From: Clostridia bacterium
GTDB lineage: Bacteria; Bacillota; Clostridia; CAKSNL01; HGM11501
Length of the DNA stretch: 64,000 nt
Assembly (NCBI GenBank): GCA_017411325.1
Contig: JAFQQJ010000019.1
Span: 62,001 to 126,000, forward strand
Direction of reading: 5' to 3'
The position numbers and the translations under genes were made by a program. Shown here piece after piece: positions 51,652 to 59,206 of the stretch. The notes under the pieces were generated by a model, which saw nothing but the letters and a program-made list of their open reading frames with translations, searched no databases and was not told where the DNA came from. Numbering within the stretch: the first letter of the stretch is position 1; the number at the start of each line of letters is the position of its first letter.

Positions 51652-51918
51652 ATGTGGAAATGCCCTAATTGCGGTCAGAAAAACAGAATTGATACCTGCA
51701 CAAAGTGCGGTACTGAAAAAAGCTCATCCCCGAAAGGCTCAATTTCTTCGCTTAATTTCATCATTATGGCAATTTTGTCAATTGCAATCATCATCGGCAT
51801 TTTCTTTGCCGTTGACACTGCGATAGATTATAAAAAGAGACAGGAATCATATAACTATCAGGAAGAAATAACCGAGGAGCCCTTTGTTGCTCCCGTAACA
51901 GAACAAACAGCAGAATAA
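51652..51918 (+). CDS. small zinc-ribbon membrane protein
   Basis: The 88-residue protein has an N-terminal zinc ribbon with two Cys pairs (CPNCGQKNRIDTCTKCG, residues 4-20), one membrane helix (about residues 34-56) and a short charged tail. This layout is common in Bacillota but without assigned function. A GGAGG site precedes ATG 51652. It is transcribed divergently from the GH38 gene from a shared control region. Confidence 0.8.
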   Translation: MWKCPNCGQKNRIDTCTKCGTEKSSSPKGSISSLNFIIMAILSIAIIIGIFFAVDTAIDYKKRQESYNYQEEITEEPFVAPVTEQTAE

Positions 51919-51920
51919 AA

Positions 51921-51955
51921 ATAAAAGGGTGTGCAATGCACCCCCTTTTATTTTT
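51921..51955. terminator. bidirectional terminator between the zinc-ribbon gene and pyrR
   Basis: Stem AAAAGGG-TGTGC / GCAC-CCCCTTTT with a 3-base loop and a T run; the pyrR stop codon lies inside its right arm. Confidence 0.75.
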
Positions 51956-52487
51956 CGTATAATTCAATTGAGTCTTTTCCGTCGGTTTCGGAAAGGAGAA
52001 CCTTTATAAGCTCAGACTTGGATGTAGGAATATTTTTCCCCACAAAATCGGGACGGATAGGAAGCTCCCTGTGCCCGCGGTCAACAATTGCCGCAAGCTT
52101 TATCTTTTCCGCCCTTCCCATTTTAAGAAGCGCAGAAAGTGCCGCCCGCACCGTTCTTCCCGTGCAGATAACGTCATCCGTTAAGATAATTTCCTTACCC
52201 TCGGTATCAAATCCGATGTCGGTCAAAGAAATTTCAGGCTCCGTCAGAGCATTTTCCTTAAGGTCGTCACGGTAGGAGGTGATATCAAGCACTCCCACAG
52301 GAACCTTTATACCCTCAATTTTTTCAATGCACTCGCTTAATCTTTCCGCAAAGGGGACACCCCTTGTCTTTATCCCTACAAGGCAAAGCTTTCCGGGGTT
52401 TTCCGTATGCTCCAGAATTTCGTGTGCTATTCTTTTTATACTGCGGTTTAACGTTTCCGCATCATAGAGTACAGATTTAAATTTCAT
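51948..52487 (-). CDS. pyrR: PyrR pyrimidine attenuation regulator / uracil phosphoribosyltransferase
   Basis: The 179-residue protein binds UMP and pyr leader RNA to cause termination, and also makes UMP from uracil and PRPP. The PRPP motif is ILTDDVICTGRTVRAAL (about residues 99-115); GIKTRGVPFAERL and VDRGHRELPIRPDFVGKNIPT complete the family pattern. It lies behind uraA, and the uraA leader shows a PyrR-type hairpin. Confidence 0.96.
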   Translation of the reverse strand: MKFKSVLYDAETLNRSIKRIAHEILEHTENPGKLCLVGIKTRGVPFAERLSECIEKIEGIKVPVGVLDITSYRDDLKENALTEPEISLTDIGFDTEGKEIILTDDVICTGRTVRAALSALLKMGRAEKIKLAAIVDRGHRELPIRPDFVGKNIPTSKSELIKVLLSETDGKDSIELYEK

Positions 52488-52501
52488 ATCCTCAAAACTA
52501 T

Positions 52502-52530
52502 AAAAGGGACTCCCGAAGGAGTCCCTTTTT
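52502..52530 (-). terminator. terminator-like hairpin between uraA and pyrR
   Basis: Stem AAAAGGGACTCC / GGAGTCCCTTTT; on the minus strand the loop is TTCG, a very stable tetraloop, followed by a short T run. Some readthrough would be needed if pyrR has no promoter of its own. Confidence 0.7.
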
Positions 52531-52539
52531 ATTTACTCC

Positions 52540-53889
52540 TTATTCCTGTTCTTTTGCGTTTTTAAGCATAAGATTTGTAAGTATACCAAGGATAAGAGCT
52601 GTTGCGATATTTGTAATTGTAACTGCGCCGAAGTTGAGTGTAAGACCGCCGATACCTGCGATTAAAATTATACTTACTACGAAAAGGTTCTTGTTCTGCT
52701 CAAGGTCAACCTTCTGGATCATCTTAAGACCGGAAACTGCGATGAAACCGTAAAGTGCGATACATACTCCGCCCATTACGCAGGGAGGAATAGAATCAAC
52801 AATTACAACGAAGGGATTGATGAAGGAAATTATGATGGAAAGAACTGCTGCTGTAATAATTGTTACAACGGAAGCATTCTTTGTGATGGCTACACAGCCA
52901 ACAGATTCACCGTAAGTGGTGTTGGGGCATCCGCCGAAGAATGCACCAACCATAGAACCTACACCGTCACCCAATAAGGTTCTGTGAAGACCGGGATTTT
53001 CTAAAAGATCCTGTTCAATGATTGAGCTTAAGTTCTTATGGTCTGCAATATGCTCAGCAAATACAACGAATGCAACGGGAACGTATGCAACTGCGATTGT
53101 TGCGATATAAGTTCCCGTAAGCTCGGAAAATCCGCCGAAAGCAGTTAAGAATGTGAAATCGGGAAGTGTGAAAATACCGCCGGAGATAAGTTCAGAGAAA
53201 TACTCAAGTCTTATTACCTTTAAGGCATCAATTCCTGCAGCTGTTCCGATTAATGTCATGCAAAGAGCAACAACATAGCCTGCACAGATACCGATGATGA
53301 AGGGGATTAAACGTGCCATCTTCTTACCGTATACAGAGCAAAGCATTGTAACAGCAAGTGTTACAAGACCAACTACGATGCAGGCATAGGGAGAAGCAAC
53401 GATTGCGCCTTCTGCATTTGCAACTTCGCCTGTCTGAAGATCGCCTACTGCATTTCCTGCAAGAGAAAGACCGATGATGGAAACTGTGGGACCGATTACA
53501 ACTGTGGGCATAAGAGTGTTGATCCACTTAACGCCCGCAAACTTTACGATTATTGCAATTACAACATATACAAGACCTGCAAAAATCGCACCGATGATAA
53601 GTCCGAGATAGCCGAGAGCCATTGATACTCCGCCTGCAAAAGCAGCAAACATTGAGCCGATGAATGCAAAGGAGCTTCCAAGGAATACAGGGCTGTTGAA
53701 CTTTGTGAAGAGTGCATAAACAAGTGTACCCACACCTGCACCGAAGAGAGCCGCAGAGGGCTGCATTCCGTTACCGATAATAATCGGAACAACCAGTGTT
53801 GCCGCCATAATTGCCAGAAGCTGCTGAATAGCAAAAACTATCATCTGACCGAAAGCGGGCTTGTCTTTTACGCCATAAATCATTTTCAT
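52540..53889 (-). CDS. uraA: uracil permease (NCS2 family)
   Basis: The 449-residue membrane protein imports uracil with protons. About fourteen membrane segments are visible, with family motifs FVVFAEHIADHKNLSSI (about residues 238-254, with the conserved Glu and His) and GDGVGSMVGAFFGGCPNTTYGESVG (about 271-295). ATG 53889 with GGAGGT eight bases before is the start; the frame to 53937 runs through the attenuator. First gene of uraA-pyrR. Confidence 0.95.
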   Translation of the reverse strand: MKMIYGVKDKPAFGQMIVFAIQQLLAIMAATLVVPIIIGNGMQPSAALFGAGVGTLVYALFTKFNSPVFLGSSFAFIGSMFAAFAGGVSMALGYLGLIIGAIFAGLVYVVIAIIVKFAGVKWINTLMPTVVIGPTVSIIGLSLAGNAVGDLQTGEVANAEGAIVASPYACIVVGLVTLAVTMLCSVYGKKMARLIPFIIGICAGYVVALCMTLIGTAAGIDALKVIRLEYFSELISGGIFTLPDFTFLTAFGGFSELTGTYIATIAVAYVPVAFVVFAEHIADHKNLSSIIEQDLLENPGLHRTLLGDGVGSMVGAFFGGCPNTTYGESVGCVAITKNASVVTIITAAVLSIIISFINPFVVIVDSIPPCVMGGVCIALYGFIAVSGLKMIQKVDLEQNKNLFVVSIILIAGIGGLTLNFGAVTITNIATALILGILTNLMLKNAKEQE

Positions 53890-53912
53890 TTTTACCGACC
53901 TCCAATTTTTTA

Positions 53913-53997
53913 TAAAAAAACACCTTGTCCGCCGCAAAAACAGACAAGGTGTTATACTGCCTAATCAAAAAGTCTCTTGCCGACGTCTCTGCATCGA
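53913..53997 (-). promoter_or_regulatory. PyrR-dependent attenuator in the uraA leader
   Basis: On the minus strand, a 6-bp stem (53992-53997 with 53980-53985) closes the hexaloop CAGAGA (53986-53991), matching the CNGNGA loop of PyrR binding hairpins. About 30 bases later comes an intrinsic terminator, ACACCTTGTC / GACAAGGTGT (53920-53952) with seven T residues. PyrR-UMP binding would favour termination. Confidence 0.7.
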
Positions 53998-54022
53998 ATT
54001 AAAGATATTTTTTCCAAAAATC

Positions 54023-54051
54023 AGTATATCATTAATTCCTTATTTTGTAAA
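54023..54051 (-). promoter_or_regulatory. promoter of uraA-pyrR
   Basis: Minus-strand -35 TTTACA (54046-54051), 17 bases, -10 TATACT (54023-54028), upstream of the attenuator. Confidence 0.65.
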
Positions 54052-54073
54052 GACCTTTTTCAGCAAAATTCTT

Positions 54074-57000
54074 TTATTTTTTTACTCTGTCGATAAGACC
54101 GCCGAGTCTTGCAAGGATGGTTGCGGCTTCCGCTCTCTTTATATTGCTTAAAGGAGCAAAGGTACCATTGGCGTCGTTTCCGGCTAAAATACCCGCATCG
54201 TAAAGTGCATAAATTTCAACACCGAACTTACCATCCTTTGTAACGTCGGGAATAATCCATACGTTTATAGCCGTAAGCTTATCGGAAGCAACGCTATGGA
54301 AGAAGATGTATGCCATTTCCGCTCTTGTTGCATAGCGGTTGTAATCCGTAAAGTCGCCTTCCTTTATTATGCCGTTTGCGATGGCATAATTTACATATAC
54401 ATCATACCAGTTATCGCCCGATGCCACGAAATCGGAATCCTTTCCGCCCTTTGCCTGGTTGTGGATTCTGTCTGCCATTGTAATGGCTTCCGCAACGGTC
54501 ATATTGCCTTCGGGATTGAAGGTGGTATCCCCCGTTCCCTTCATAAGGCTCGCATCGCAAACCTTGTATACGATATCCTTATACCAGCTGTCCTCAGAAA
54601 CGTCTGTAAACTTCTTTGCGGGAATGGTTTCTACAGGCTTTCCGATAACCTGAATCTTTACATAGCCCGTGAAATTATCGCCTTCGTTGCTCTGTCCGAA
54701 GTAGGAAATTGAAGCGGTTCCCTTAAAGCCCTCCGAAGGAATAAATGTTACATCCGTGATGTTCGGTTTTCTGTCGGTATAGAATGTGGAGCCCGCGGAA
54801 ATAAGAGTCTGATTAGCCTCGCCGTAGTAGAGATAGAGAGCACCTGCACCGCCTGCCACCGCGCCAAATCTTACGCTCATGCAGGGAGATTCGGTTGCCT
54901 TTACGGATGCATTGTTAAATTCGGTATATCCCATTTTGATTCCCGCATCAGACACACCCTTATAGTTTACCGTTGTATCAACAGCAGGGGCACTCTCTCC
55001 GCTGTAGGTGATTTTTATGGTTCCGGGATAGCCTGTGCTGCTTGCATAAGCCGTGTAATTGATAGTAACCGTTCCGTTATAGCCCTTCTTGGGAACGAAG
55101 CTTACCTTTTTAAGTACACTTGTTGTTCCGGAATAATAATACTTATCAGAAGAGGTCACCTTTTCCTCATCAGAACCGTCATAGTCATAGTAAAGAGTTC
55201 CGGCACTTGCAGAAGGAATGGAGAACTTTATGTAGCTTAAGGTTTTTCCGGAAGCTGCCTTGAATGCGGAATTAAGGCTTGAAGCATTCATAATCACTTC
55301 CTGATCCGCAGTTGCTTTCACCGTGATGGTTTCAATATCCTCGTCATCCTCGTCATCGTCATCATCGCCGTCTGCATCCTTTACCTTGATGGTGATTTTT
55401 CCTTCGATGTACTTTGAGGAGGTATAATAACCCTTATAAGTAAGGGTTACTGTGCCCGAATAGCTTGACTTGGGCTCGAATATGATGTCGGAAATATCGG
55501 GATCGTCATCATAATAGAATTCATCGCCTTTTGCGATTTTTTCATCGTCATAATAAAGAGCTCCCTGACTTGATGTGGGTACGGTTTTAAATTCAAGACC
55601 GATAAAATCCTCTCCCGCATCGTCGAATGCATCATAAAAATCGTCGCCGTCAAAGTCAAGTTCATCGTCGTTGTAAACCGTATAGCTTACGGTATCAACA
55701 TCATAGTCGTCGTCATCATCGTCATCATCGCCGTCTGCGTCCTTTACCTTGATGGTGATTTTTCCTTCGATGTACTTTGAGGAGGTATAATAACCTTTAT
55801 AGGTTATGGATACAGTTCCCGAATAGCTTGACTTAGGAACAAAGGCGATATCTGAAATGTCGGGATCATCATCATAATAGAATTCGTCTCCCTTTGCGAT
55901 TTTTTCTTCATCGCTTCCGTCATAGTCATAATAAAGCACGCCCTGACTTGTGGTGGGTACGGTTTTAAATTCAAGACCGATAAAGTCCTCTCCTGCGTCG
56001 TCAAATACATCGTAGAAATCGTCGCCCTCAAGCCAGAGTTCATCATCGTTGTATACGGTGTAACTTACCGTATCAACGTCATAATCGTCATCATCCTCAT
56101 CGTCAGAATCGGAAACCTTGATTTTTACAGTACCGGAAAATTCCTTACCGCTTATATTTTCTCCTGTGTACTTAATTGTAACAGTGCCCGAGTAGCTTGA
56201 CTTGGGAACAAAGGAAACATCCGAAATATCGGGGTCATCGTCATAGTAAAATTCATCGCTCTTGGAAACCTTTTCTTCGTCGGAGCCGTCATAGTCATAG
56301 TAAAGTATACCGTAGGTTGATGACGGAAGAGTAAAGGTTACATAATCGAGATTTTTACCTGTTGCAGATTTACATATGCTGTTAAACTTGGAACCGGAAA
56401 ATTCTATTGCTTCGTCATTATATCCGCTTAAGCTTATTGCACTTGCTGTTTTGCTTTCCTCTTCAACTATTATCTTTATTTCCCCTTCGATTTCCGGGTC
56501 GGATGAGTTTGTGCCGTAAAGAACAATTGCAATTGTAATTTCGCATTCCTTTTTGGGCACAAAAGAAATATCATCAATCCAGGTTTTTTTGATCTTTTCA
56601 CCTTTGATTATTTTTTCTTCTTCTTTTCCGTCGTAATCATAATAGAGCACACCGTAGGTGGTTGAAGGAAGCTTGGGAATTTCAAAGGATTTGAAGGTTT
56701 TTCCTGTAGCATCGTTATATGCCTTCGAAAAATCGTCTGCATCGAACTCTATCGGATCTTCTGTATCTCCCTCGTATGTAATTGTATCAGCCGTGTCGGA
56801 AGTGTCATCTCCGGTGGTATCATCGCCTGTGGTATCGTCGCCGGTAGTATCATCGCCGGTGGTGTCATCCCCGGTGGTGTCATCCCCGGTGGTATCGTCA
56901 CCCGTGGTGTCATCGCCCGTGGTATCGTCACCCGTGGTGTCATCGCCCGTGGTATCGTCGCCCGTGGTGTCGTCGCCGGTGGTATCGTCGCCCGTGGTGT

Positions 57001-57139
57001 CGTCGCCGGTGGTATCGTCACCGGTGGTATCACCTGCAGCAGGTGTTGTATCCGCTTCTTCGGCAAACACACTTACCGTTGAGCAAATCATCGTAAACAC
57101 CAGTAAAAACGCCAGAACTTTCATTGCAATATTTTTCAT
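54074..57139 (-). CDS. large acidic S-layer homology protein with TTGDD repeats
   Basis: The 1021-residue secreted protein starts with a signal peptide (about residues 1-27, ending VFAEE). Fifteen copies of TTGDD follow, then six related modules of about 110-125 residues, each with a GxLYYDYDG strand, a SFVPK motif and an Asp-rich link (DDDDD). Three SLH domains (about 845-1020) close it and anchor it to the wall. The many aspartates suggest calcium binding. ATG 57139 is chosen by spacing. It lies 15 bases after the VTC gene on the same strand. The modules are unknown to me. Confidence 0.85.
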   Translation of the reverse strand: MKNIAMKVLAFLLVFTMICSTVSVFAEEADTTPAAGDTTGDDTTGDDTTGDDTTGDDTTGDDTTGDDTTGDDTTGDDTTGDDTTGDDTTGDDTTGDDTTGDDTTGDDTTGDDTSDTADTITYEGDTEDPIEFDADDFSKAYNDATGKTFKSFEIPKLPSTTYGVLYYDYDGKEEEKIIKGEKIKKTWIDDISFVPKKECEITIAIVLYGTNSSDPEIEGEIKIIVEEESKTASAISLSGYNDEAIEFSGSKFNSICKSATGKNLDYVTFTLPSSTYGILYYDYDGSDEEKVSKSDEFYYDDDPDISDVSFVPKSSYSGTVTIKYTGENISGKEFSGTVKIKVSDSDDEDDDDYDVDTVSYTVYNDDELWLEGDDFYDVFDDAGEDFIGLEFKTVPTTSQGVLYYDYDGSDEEKIAKGDEFYYDDDPDISDIAFVPKSSYSGTVSITYKGYYTSSKYIEGKITIKVKDADGDDDDDDDDYDVDTVSYTVYNDDELDFDGDDFYDAFDDAGEDFIGLEFKTVPTSSQGALYYDDEKIAKGDEFYYDDDPDISDIIFEPKSSYSGTVTLTYKGYYTSSKYIEGKITIKVKDADGDDDDDEDDEDIETITVKATADQEVIMNASSLNSAFKAASGKTLSYIKFSIPSASAGTLYYDYDGSDEEKVTSSDKYYYSGTTSVLKKVSFVPKKGYNGTVTINYTAYASSTGYPGTIKITYSGESAPAVDTTVNYKGVSDAGIKMGYTEFNNASVKATESPCMSVRFGAVAGGAGALYLYYGEANQTLISAGSTFYTDRKPNITDVTFIPSEGFKGTASISYFGQSNEGDNFTGYVKIQVIGKPVETIPAKKFTDVSEDSWYKDIVYKVCDASLMKGTGDTTFNPEGNMTVAEAITMADRIHNQAKGGKDSDFVASGDNWYDVYVNYAIANGIIKEGDFTDYNRYATRAEMAYIFFHSVASDKLTAINVWIIPDVTKDGKFGVEIYALYDAGILAGNDANGTFAPLSNIKRAEAATILARLGGLIDRVKK
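55340..56090. repeat. near-identical 363-bp tandem direct repeat in the SLH protein gene
   Basis: Modules 3 and 4 are nearly the same at DNA level: the stretch from 55378 recurs from 55741, an offset of 363 bases. The copy encoding module 4 lacks 15 bases (the YDGSDEE segment shrinks by five residues). Confidence 0.7.
56806..57030. repeat. 15-bp minisatellite, 15 units
   Basis: Fifteen tandem copies of a 15-base unit (about catcgcccgtggtat on the plus strand) encode TTGDD on the minus strand. Variation is almost all at third codon positions. Confidence 0.95.
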
Positions 57140-57154
57140 TTTTGTCATCCTTTC

Positions 57155-57898
57155 TTATACAAATGCTTCTGTTTCTATATTTAACAATGCTTCTTTTTCC
57201 CGCATATATGCTTTTCCGTATTTGGAAAATCTGCTTTTTCTTATCTTAAGCTCCGACAGTATATCCACCAGCCACAAAGGGTATCCTCCCACAGCCTTTA
57301 TTTCCATAAGACGCATATCAGGTTCAATTAATCTTTCTCCATAGTCTCCCTTAAGTAAATCCAGCTCGTACATCCTTGCTCTTATATCCCTGTCAAAGGA
57401 TATACGCAGGTCCTTGTTGTCGTGTGAGAAAAATGCCAGACGGTCATACGCCACAATGCATGAAGGCTTTATCCCGGGATTCATTTTAAGAAATTCCAAA
57501 AGCTCCTTTATAACCTGTCCGTTCATATGAGGCAAAATGGCCGGCATTTCCCTTTTTTCAAGAAAATCCATGGCTTCGGTATAGTAAAAGGCAGTTCTTC
57601 TTTTATTTACCGTACCCTTGAATTTTTTCTTCATTTCAAGATATACTTTGGAATCCTCCTTTGGCACTCCGTAAGAACGAAGGCGAAGCTTTTCCTTGTA
57701 TACGGGACGGGATAAAGAGTGTCTTATAAACCGCTTGTCGTCCGTATCAAAGTAGAGGCTGCAGAGAGTATAATACTCTCCGCCGATATTATACTTATCC
57801 ATATATGTATACTCTTTTATCCTGCCGAGAACCGTTTCAAAAATCTCTCCGGTAAGAAGATACTTTTTTTCAACACGGTTAAATACCTCTTTAGCCAT
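57155..57898 (-). CDS. VTC domain protein (polyphosphate polymerase-like)
   Basis: The 247-residue protein is a stand-alone VTC domain (PF09359), a CYTH-like tunnel fold that in yeast Vtc4 makes polyphosphate from ATP. The basic/acidic tunnel residues are seen in RVEKKYLL, SLYFDTDD, YKEKLRLRSYG, YLEMKKKFKG, VAYDRLAF and LMEIKAVGGYPLWL. There are no SPX or membrane parts. It heads an operon with the SLH repeat protein. In bacteria the substrate is unproven. Confidence 0.88.
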   Translation of the reverse strand: MAKEVFNRVEKKYLLTGEIFETVLGRIKEYTYMDKYNIGGEYYTLCSLYFDTDDKRFIRHSLSRPVYKEKLRLRSYGVPKEDSKVYLEMKKKFKGTVNKRRTAFYYTEAMDFLEKREMPAILPHMNGQVIKELLEFLKMNPGIKPSCIVAYDRLAFFSHDNKDLRISFDRDIRARMYELDLLKGDYGERLIEPDMRLMEIKAVGGYPLWLVDILSELKIRKSRFSKYGKAYMREKEALLNIETEAFV

Positions 57899-57941
57899 AG
57901 TTTCCCTCCTTCCTATATAAGAGGCTATCTCTTCATAATAT

Positions 57942-57970
57942 AATATACATTAATGAAGTCTCAAAGTCAA
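57942..57970 (-). promoter_or_regulatory. promoter of the VTC-SLH operon
   Basis: Minus-strand -35 TTGACT (57965-57970), 17 bases, -10 TATATT (57942-57947). Confidence 0.6.
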
Positions 57971-57998
57971 CAAAAAAGAAATTAATTTATTGTTAAAA

Positions 57999-58027
57999 AC
58001 GGGCTGTGATTAAAAATCACAGCCCGT
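57999..58027 (-). terminator. terminator of the small lipoprotein gene
   Basis: Stem ACGGGCTGTGATT / AATCACAGCCCGT with a 3-base loop, then TTTTT on the minus strand. Confidence 0.9.
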
Positions 58028-58031
58028 AAAA

Positions 58032-58469
58032 TTATTCAAGTGATAAAAATATATCCTTCATTTCCGCATCGCTTGCAGGAATTAATGCATATTCGTCATT
58101 TACCGCCACCGCTACATATGTATCAAACATTTCCATATACATTTTTCCTGTTTTCGCCATTTCTTTATACGCATCGCTTTTTACATCGTAGCAGAAAATT
58201 TCAATCACTCTTCCATCGTCAAGTGTGTATTTCTTTCCCGCCTTCGCACCATCTATTATGCCGTCCGCCTTATCCTCTTCGGTGAAGGTATAGCCTTTTT
58301 CCGTAAGTGCTGCCGAAAAACTTACAAATTTATCCTCCGTCGGTCTTGTAACATAGGTGAATTCCTTTTCTTCTCCGTTTTCATCGGTATATTTTTCAGT
58401 TCTAACGGTACATCCTGCAAAGGAGAACACCATTAAAACAGCAAGGGCAAATAAAAATATTCTTTTCAT
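58032..58469 (-). CDS. small lipoprotein of unknown function
   Basis: The 145-residue protein has a lipoprotein signal MKRIFLFALAVLMVFSFAGC (Cys20 lipidated) and a soluble alpha/beta domain. I recognise no family, and no catalytic motif stands out. ATG 58469 is chosen over the frame to 58526, which crosses the promoter. Single-gene transcript. Confidence 0.8.
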   Translation of the reverse strand: MKRIFLFALAVLMVFSFAGCTVRTEKYTDENGEEKEFTYVTRPTEDKFVSFSAALTEKGYTFTEEDKADGIIDGAKAGKKYTLDDGRVIEIFCYDVKSDAYKEMAKTGKMYMEMFDTYVAVAVNDEYALIPASDAEMKDIFLSLE

Positions 58470-58490
58470 AAAAACCATCCTTTCTTTGCT

Positions 58491-58519
58491 AATATAACAC
58501 AGCAGAAACTTTCTGTCAA
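58491..58519 (-). promoter_or_regulatory. promoter of the small lipoprotein gene
   Basis: Minus-strand perfect -35 TTGACA (58514-58519), 17 bases, -10 TATATT (58491-58496). Confidence 0.65.
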
Positions 58520-58529
58520 GAAACAAAAA

Positions 58530-58553
58530 TGTGCGGATGATACTTTCCGCACA
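58530..58553 (-). terminator. terminator of the CarD gene
   Basis: Stem TGTGCGGA / TCCGCACA with an 8-base loop, followed by a short T-rich run on the minus strand. Confidence 0.6.
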
Positions 58554-58559
58554 TAAGTA

Positions 58560-59063
58560 TTATAATTCTTCCGGACAAACTTCACCGAGCACAAAGGGAA
58601 TTATCGCTTCTTTTTCTATCTTAAACACGGTTTTGAATTCGCCATACAAAAGCTTTTCCGCTTCAACGAGGAAATATTCATCCACCTTGTGAAGCTTTTT
58701 ACCAAGCTCTGAAATTTCTTTTCTGTGTTTATCACAGGCTTTGATAAGAGATGCAATCGCCCCGCGGTCTGCACTGTTTATGGCGTTGGAGTAAATATCC
58801 CGTCTCTGACGGTCATTTTCTTCCCAGGGCGCAAGCTCTGCATCACGGATTATTTCCTTGATTTCTTTTCCCGATATAATTTTCCTTAATTTTGTTTCGG
58901 CAACCTTACCCTCTGTGGGTACATAAAAAACCGAGCTTTCGTTTCCCGCCGGTGTAAGAGCATAGTATTTTATAGTTCTGTCAGCAATCTTTTTGTCCTC
59001 GATGCCGATTATCCTGCACAAGCCTTCGCCGCCGTAAAGCACCATATCCCCTATATTATACAT
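58560..59063 (-). CDS. CarD-family RNA polymerase-binding regulator
   Basis: The 167-residue protein has the CarD/TRCF N-terminal RNA-polymerase-interacting domain (MYNIGDMVLYGGEGLCRIIGIED, about residues 1-60), which binds the polymerase beta subunit, and a helical C-terminal domain that in mycobacterial CarD stabilises the open promoter complex. ATG 59063 with GGAGGA is chosen over the frame to 59096. Target promoters are unknown. Confidence 0.9.
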   Translation of the reverse strand: MYNIGDMVLYGGEGLCRIIGIEDKKIADRTIKYYALTPAGNESSVFYVPTEGKVAETKLRKIISGKEIKEIIRDAELAPWEENDRQRRDIYSNAINSADRGAIASLIKACDKHRKEISELGKKLHKVDEYFLVEAEKLLYGEFKTVFKIEKEAIIPFVLGEVCPEEL

Positions 59064-59184
59064 AAAAATCCTCCGGGCATTATCCCAATCTGTCATTTGC
59101 TCAATTCATCTACGGTATATAATACCATAAACCGACATTTTCTTCAAGGGACAAATTGACGAAAAACGACACCGGTCTTTATGT

Positions 59185-59204
59185 ATAAATCGCCCAAAAA
59201 CCAC
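59185..59204. repeat. 20-bp dispersed repeat, copy 2
   Basis: ATAAATCGCCCAAAAACCAC, identical to 38318-38337. Here it lies just past the cca stop codon. Confidence 0.75.
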
Positions 59205-59206
59205 AA

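Noticed and set aside
56806-57030. CRISPR-like regular repeats
   Set aside because: Units are contiguous 15-mers in a coding frame without spacers.
56658-57344. Plus-strand reading frame of about 228 codons rich in VVSSP repeats
   Set aside because: It is the antisense shadow of the TTGDD minisatellite; a 15-base repeat keeps several frames open. No ribosome site.
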